DNA of 8,603 nucleotides, taken from assembly GCA_946619625.1 (NCBI GenBank), contig CAMOMF010000058.1, forward strand, positions 1-8,603. The letters run 5' to 3'. The notes beneath the pieces are model-generated. The model had not been told where the DNA came from. It made no database searches and saw only the letters and a program-made list of their open reading frames with translations. The stretch is from an uncultured Bacteroidales bacterium. Lineage in GTDB: Bacteria; Bacteroidota; Bacteroidia; Bacteroidales; Paludibacteraceae. The position numbers and the translations under genes were made by a program. Below are positions 6,947 to 8,603 of this stretch, piece after piece (the first letter of the stretch is position 1; the number at the start of each line of letters is the position of its first letter).

Positions 6947-6977
6947 TTGCATATATCAAAAAAATGTTGTAACTTTG
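6947..6977 (+). promoter_or_regulatory. Bacteroides-type promoter of gdhA
   Basis: TTG (6947-6949), a 20-nt spacer, then TAACTTTG (6970-6977) match the Bacteroidota sigma-ABfr promoter pattern. The likely start point near 6983 gives a leader of about 60 nt. The element and its flanks are nearly identical to the promoter of the outer-membrane protein gene on the opposite strand. Confidence 0.85.
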
Positions 6978-6990
6978 CAGTCCGAACCGT

Positions 6991-7005
6991 AAACACATAG
7001 TGTTT
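6991..7005 (+). promoter_or_regulatory. short perfect inverted repeat in the gdhA leader
   Basis: AAACAC (6991-6996), a 3-nt ATA gap and GTGTTT (7000-7005) form a perfect 6-bp inverted repeat about 14 bases after the -7 element. It could be a small regulator-binding site or an mRNA hairpin; A/T-rich stems of this size also occur by chance. It has no terminator-like T tract of note. Confidence 0.35.
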
Positions 7006-7045
7006 TATGGAAATGAATCGTCAAAACAACTAAAAATATAAGACC

Positions 7046-8383
7046 ATGAATGTAGAAAACATTATGCAGCAGTTGGGCGCAAAGCACCCGGGTGAGAACG
7101 AGTACCTGCAAGCGGTACGCGAAGTGTTGATGTCAATTGAGGAGGTGTACAACCAACATCCTGAGTTCGAGAAAGCGAAAATCATCGAACGGATGGTGGA
7201 GCCGGAGCGCATCTTTACGTTCCGCGTGCCTTGGGTGGATGACAAAGGTGAGGTGCAAGTGAACCTCGGCTACCGTATTCAGTTCAACGGAGCCATTGGT
7301 CCGTACAAAGGCGGACTCCGTTTCCACCCCTCAGGGAACCTGAGTATCCTGAAGTTCCTCGGGTTTGAGCAAACATTCAAAAACGCGCTGACAACGCTGC
7401 CAATGGGTGGCGGAAAAGGTGGGTCGGATTTCAATCCGCGCGGCAAGTCCGATGCCGAGGTGATGCGTTTCTGCCAAGCATTCATGATGGAGTTGTGGCG
7501 CAACATCGGTCCTGATACGGACGTACCCGCTGGCGACATTGGGGTCGGCGCACGCGAGATAGGTTACCTGTTCGGCGCATACAAGAAATTCGCGCGCGAA
7601 CACACCGGCGTATTGACAGGCAAGACCTTGGAGACAGGCGGTTCACTGATTCGTCCCGAGGCAACCGGGTTCGGTGCGATGTATTTCGTCAACCACATGC
7701 TGGAAACGATGGGCGACACCATACGGAACAAAACAATCGCGGTCAGCGGTTTCGGTAACGTGGCTTGGGGGGCGGTAACCAAAGCCAACCAACTGGGAGC
7801 CAAAGTGGGGACCATCAGCGGTCCGGACGGATATATCTACGACCCGGACGGCATCAGCGGCGAGAAGATTGACTACATGCTCTACCTGCGCGCCACATGC
7901 AACGACGTGGTTGCTCCTTATGCAGAGAAATTCCCCGGCTCTACTTTCTTTGCCGGCAAGAAGCCATGGGAGCAGAAAGTGGACATCGCCATGCCTTGTG
8001 CCACGCAGAACGAATTGGGTAAAGCCGACGCCGACAACCTCGTGAAGAACGGCGTGCACTTGGTAGCCGAAGTGAGCAACATGGGTTGCACTCCGGAGGC
8101 AATCGACACCTTCATTCAGAACAAAGTCGTCTATGGACCGGGCAAGGCGGTGAACGCCGGCGGGGTGGCGACCTCGGGGCTGGAGATGACGCAGAACGCC
8201 ATGCACCTCAGCTGGAGTGCCAAAGAGGTGGACGAGAAACTGCACCAGATCATGGCGGACATCCACACCCAGTGCGTCAAATACGGCACCGAACCGGACG
8301 GCTATATCAACTATATGAAAGGTGCCAACATCGCCGGCTTCATGAAAGTTGCCAACGCCATGATGAGTGAAGGAATTATTTAA
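7046..8383 (+). CDS. gdhA: glutamate dehydrogenase (hexameric, probably NADP-dependent)
   Basis: Catalyses reversible reductive amination of 2-oxoglutarate with ammonium to L-glutamate, a main ammonium-assimilation route in anaerobic Bacteroidota; cytoplasmic hexamer. The 445-residue length fits the short bacterial class. PYKGGLRFHPS (87-97) carries the substrate-binding Lys88; Lys112 lies in EQTFKNALT; GGGKGG (121-126) contains Lys124; PAGDIGVGAREIG (161-173) contains the catalytic Asp164. The nucleotide-binding domain shows GFGNVA (235-240). AEVSNMGCTPEA (341-352) and PGKAVNAGGVATSGLEM (365-381) complete the family pattern. Coenzyme choice is inferred from similarity to the NADP-type enzymes rather than proven. 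The ATG at 7046 follows an A-rich leader without Shine-Dalgarno. A consensus promoter precedes it, and kbl starts 29 bp after the stop with no terminator between, so the pair may be cotranscribed. Confidence 0.96.
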   Translation: MNVENIMQQLGAKHPGENEYLQAVREVLMSIEEVYNQHPEFEKAKIIERMVEPERIFTFRVPWVDDKGEVQVNLGYRIQFNGAIGPYKGGLRFHPSGNLSILKFLGFEQTFKNALTTLPMGGGKGGSDFNPRGKSDAEVMRFCQAFMMELWRNIGPDTDVPAGDIGVGAREIGYLFGAYKKFAREHTGVLTGKTLETGGSLIRPEATGFGAMYFVNHMLETMGDTIRNKTIAVSGFGNVAWGAVTKANQLGAKVGTISGPDGYIYDPDGISGEKIDYMLYLRATCNDVVAPYAEKFPGSTFFAGKKPWEQKVDIAMPCATQNELGKADADNLVKNGVHLVAEVSNMGCTPEAIDTFIQNKVVYGPGKAVNAGGVATSGLEMTQNAMHLSWSAKEVDEKLHQIMADIHTQCVKYGTEPDGYINYMKGANIAGFMKVANAMMSEGII

Positions 8384-8412
8384 TTGACAATCTCCAGTCG
8401 TAAATATTTTTT

Positions 8413-8603
8413 ATGTACACAGATTTCCAAAAGCATCTGCAACACCAGTTGCACGACATAGACGAAGCGGGATTGTCCAAACATGAACGCATCATCATCA
8501 CGCCCCAATCGTCAGAGATTGAGGTGGAAGGCGGCGAAGAAGTGATAAATTTCTGCGCCAACAACTACCTCGGTTTGGCTGACAACAAGGAACTGATAGA
8601 AGC
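8413..8603 (+). CDS. kbl: 2-amino-3-ketobutyrate CoA ligase (glycine C-acetyltransferase), 5' part
   Basis: PLP-dependent enzyme that cleaves 2-amino-3-oxobutyrate with CoA to glycine and acetyl-CoA, the second step of threonine degradation; cytoplasmic. Only the first 63 codons and two bases are in the window. They start MYTDFQKHLQ and include GLSKHERIIITPQ (20-32) and VINFCANNYLGLA (44-56), which line up with E. coli Kbl (GLFKEERIIT and VINFCANNYLGLA). The related 8-amino-7-oxononanoate synthase (BioF) is less likely because of this close match. The catalytic lysine lies beyond the window. The gene begins 29 bp after gdhA; the short AT-rich gap shows neither a -7 element nor a hairpin. Confidence 0.9.
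   Translation, partial: MYTDFQKHLQHQLHDIDEAGLSKHERIIITPQSSEIEVEGGEEVINFCANNYLGLADNKELIE

Noticed and set aside
7643..8266. 207-codon open frame on the - strand opposite gdhA
   Set aside because: Antisense to highly conserved gdhA sequence; codon constraint on the real strand explains the missing stops.
8376..8564. 62-codon open frame on the - strand over the gdhA-kbl junction
   Set aside because: Antisense to the kbl 5' end, which matches Kbl proteins closely; no domain.
1..8603. Search for tRNA genes, CRISPR arrays, insertion sequences and phage genes
   Set aside because: No clover-leaf-like sequence, no spaced repeat array, no transposase or integrase motif and no long terminal inverted repeats were seen by eye; nearly all of the window is explained by the listed genes.

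Overview
The window looks like chromosomal DNA from a Bacteroidota bacterium, most likely of the order Bacteroidales. Three things support this. The protein families DUF4831 and DUF4835/PorD-like are Bacteroidota-specific. Upstream regions carry the Bacteroides-type promoter (TTG or TTTG at -33, TAnnTTTG at -7) with A-rich leaders and no Shine-Dalgarno sequences. One protein ends in a type IX secretion (T9SS) C-terminal sorting domain. Together with the PorD-like protein this suggests a T9SS-competent lineage, which would argue against typical Bacteroides, but genus cannot be fixed from this sequence.

Left part (1-4102, + strand): a tightly packed array. The tail of an unidentified gene overlaps tilS (tRNA-Ile lysidine synthetase) by one base. 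Then come aroE (shikimate dehydrogenase, 9 bp later), a DUF4831 exported protein (45 bp later) and a DUF4835/PorD-like exported protein that overlaps it by an ATGA junction. Spacing suggests one transcription unit that mixes housekeeping enzymes with two envelope proteins. It ends at an intergenic region (4103-4277) holding a perfect 11-bp tandem triplet and a hairpin terminator that probably serves both converging transcripts.

Middle part (4278-6883, - strand): a small outer-membrane beta-barrel protein with its own consensus promoter, and upstream of it a 626-residue secreted von Willebrand factor A (VWA) protein with a T9SS type-A sorting domain. Divergent from the latter, on the + strand, are gdhA (glutamate dehydrogenase, complete) and the first 63 codons of kbl (2-amino-3-ketobutyrate CoA ligase), cut by the window end.

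The outer-membrane protein and gdhA promoters are nearly the same sequence (32 of 37 positions) although the genes are unrelated and on opposite strands. The most interesting biology is the T9SS-exported VWA protein, with a PorD-like protein nearby in the window. I see no RNA genes, insertion sequences, CRISPR arrays or phage genes, and no clearly novel multi-gene system; most of the window is ordinary core genome.
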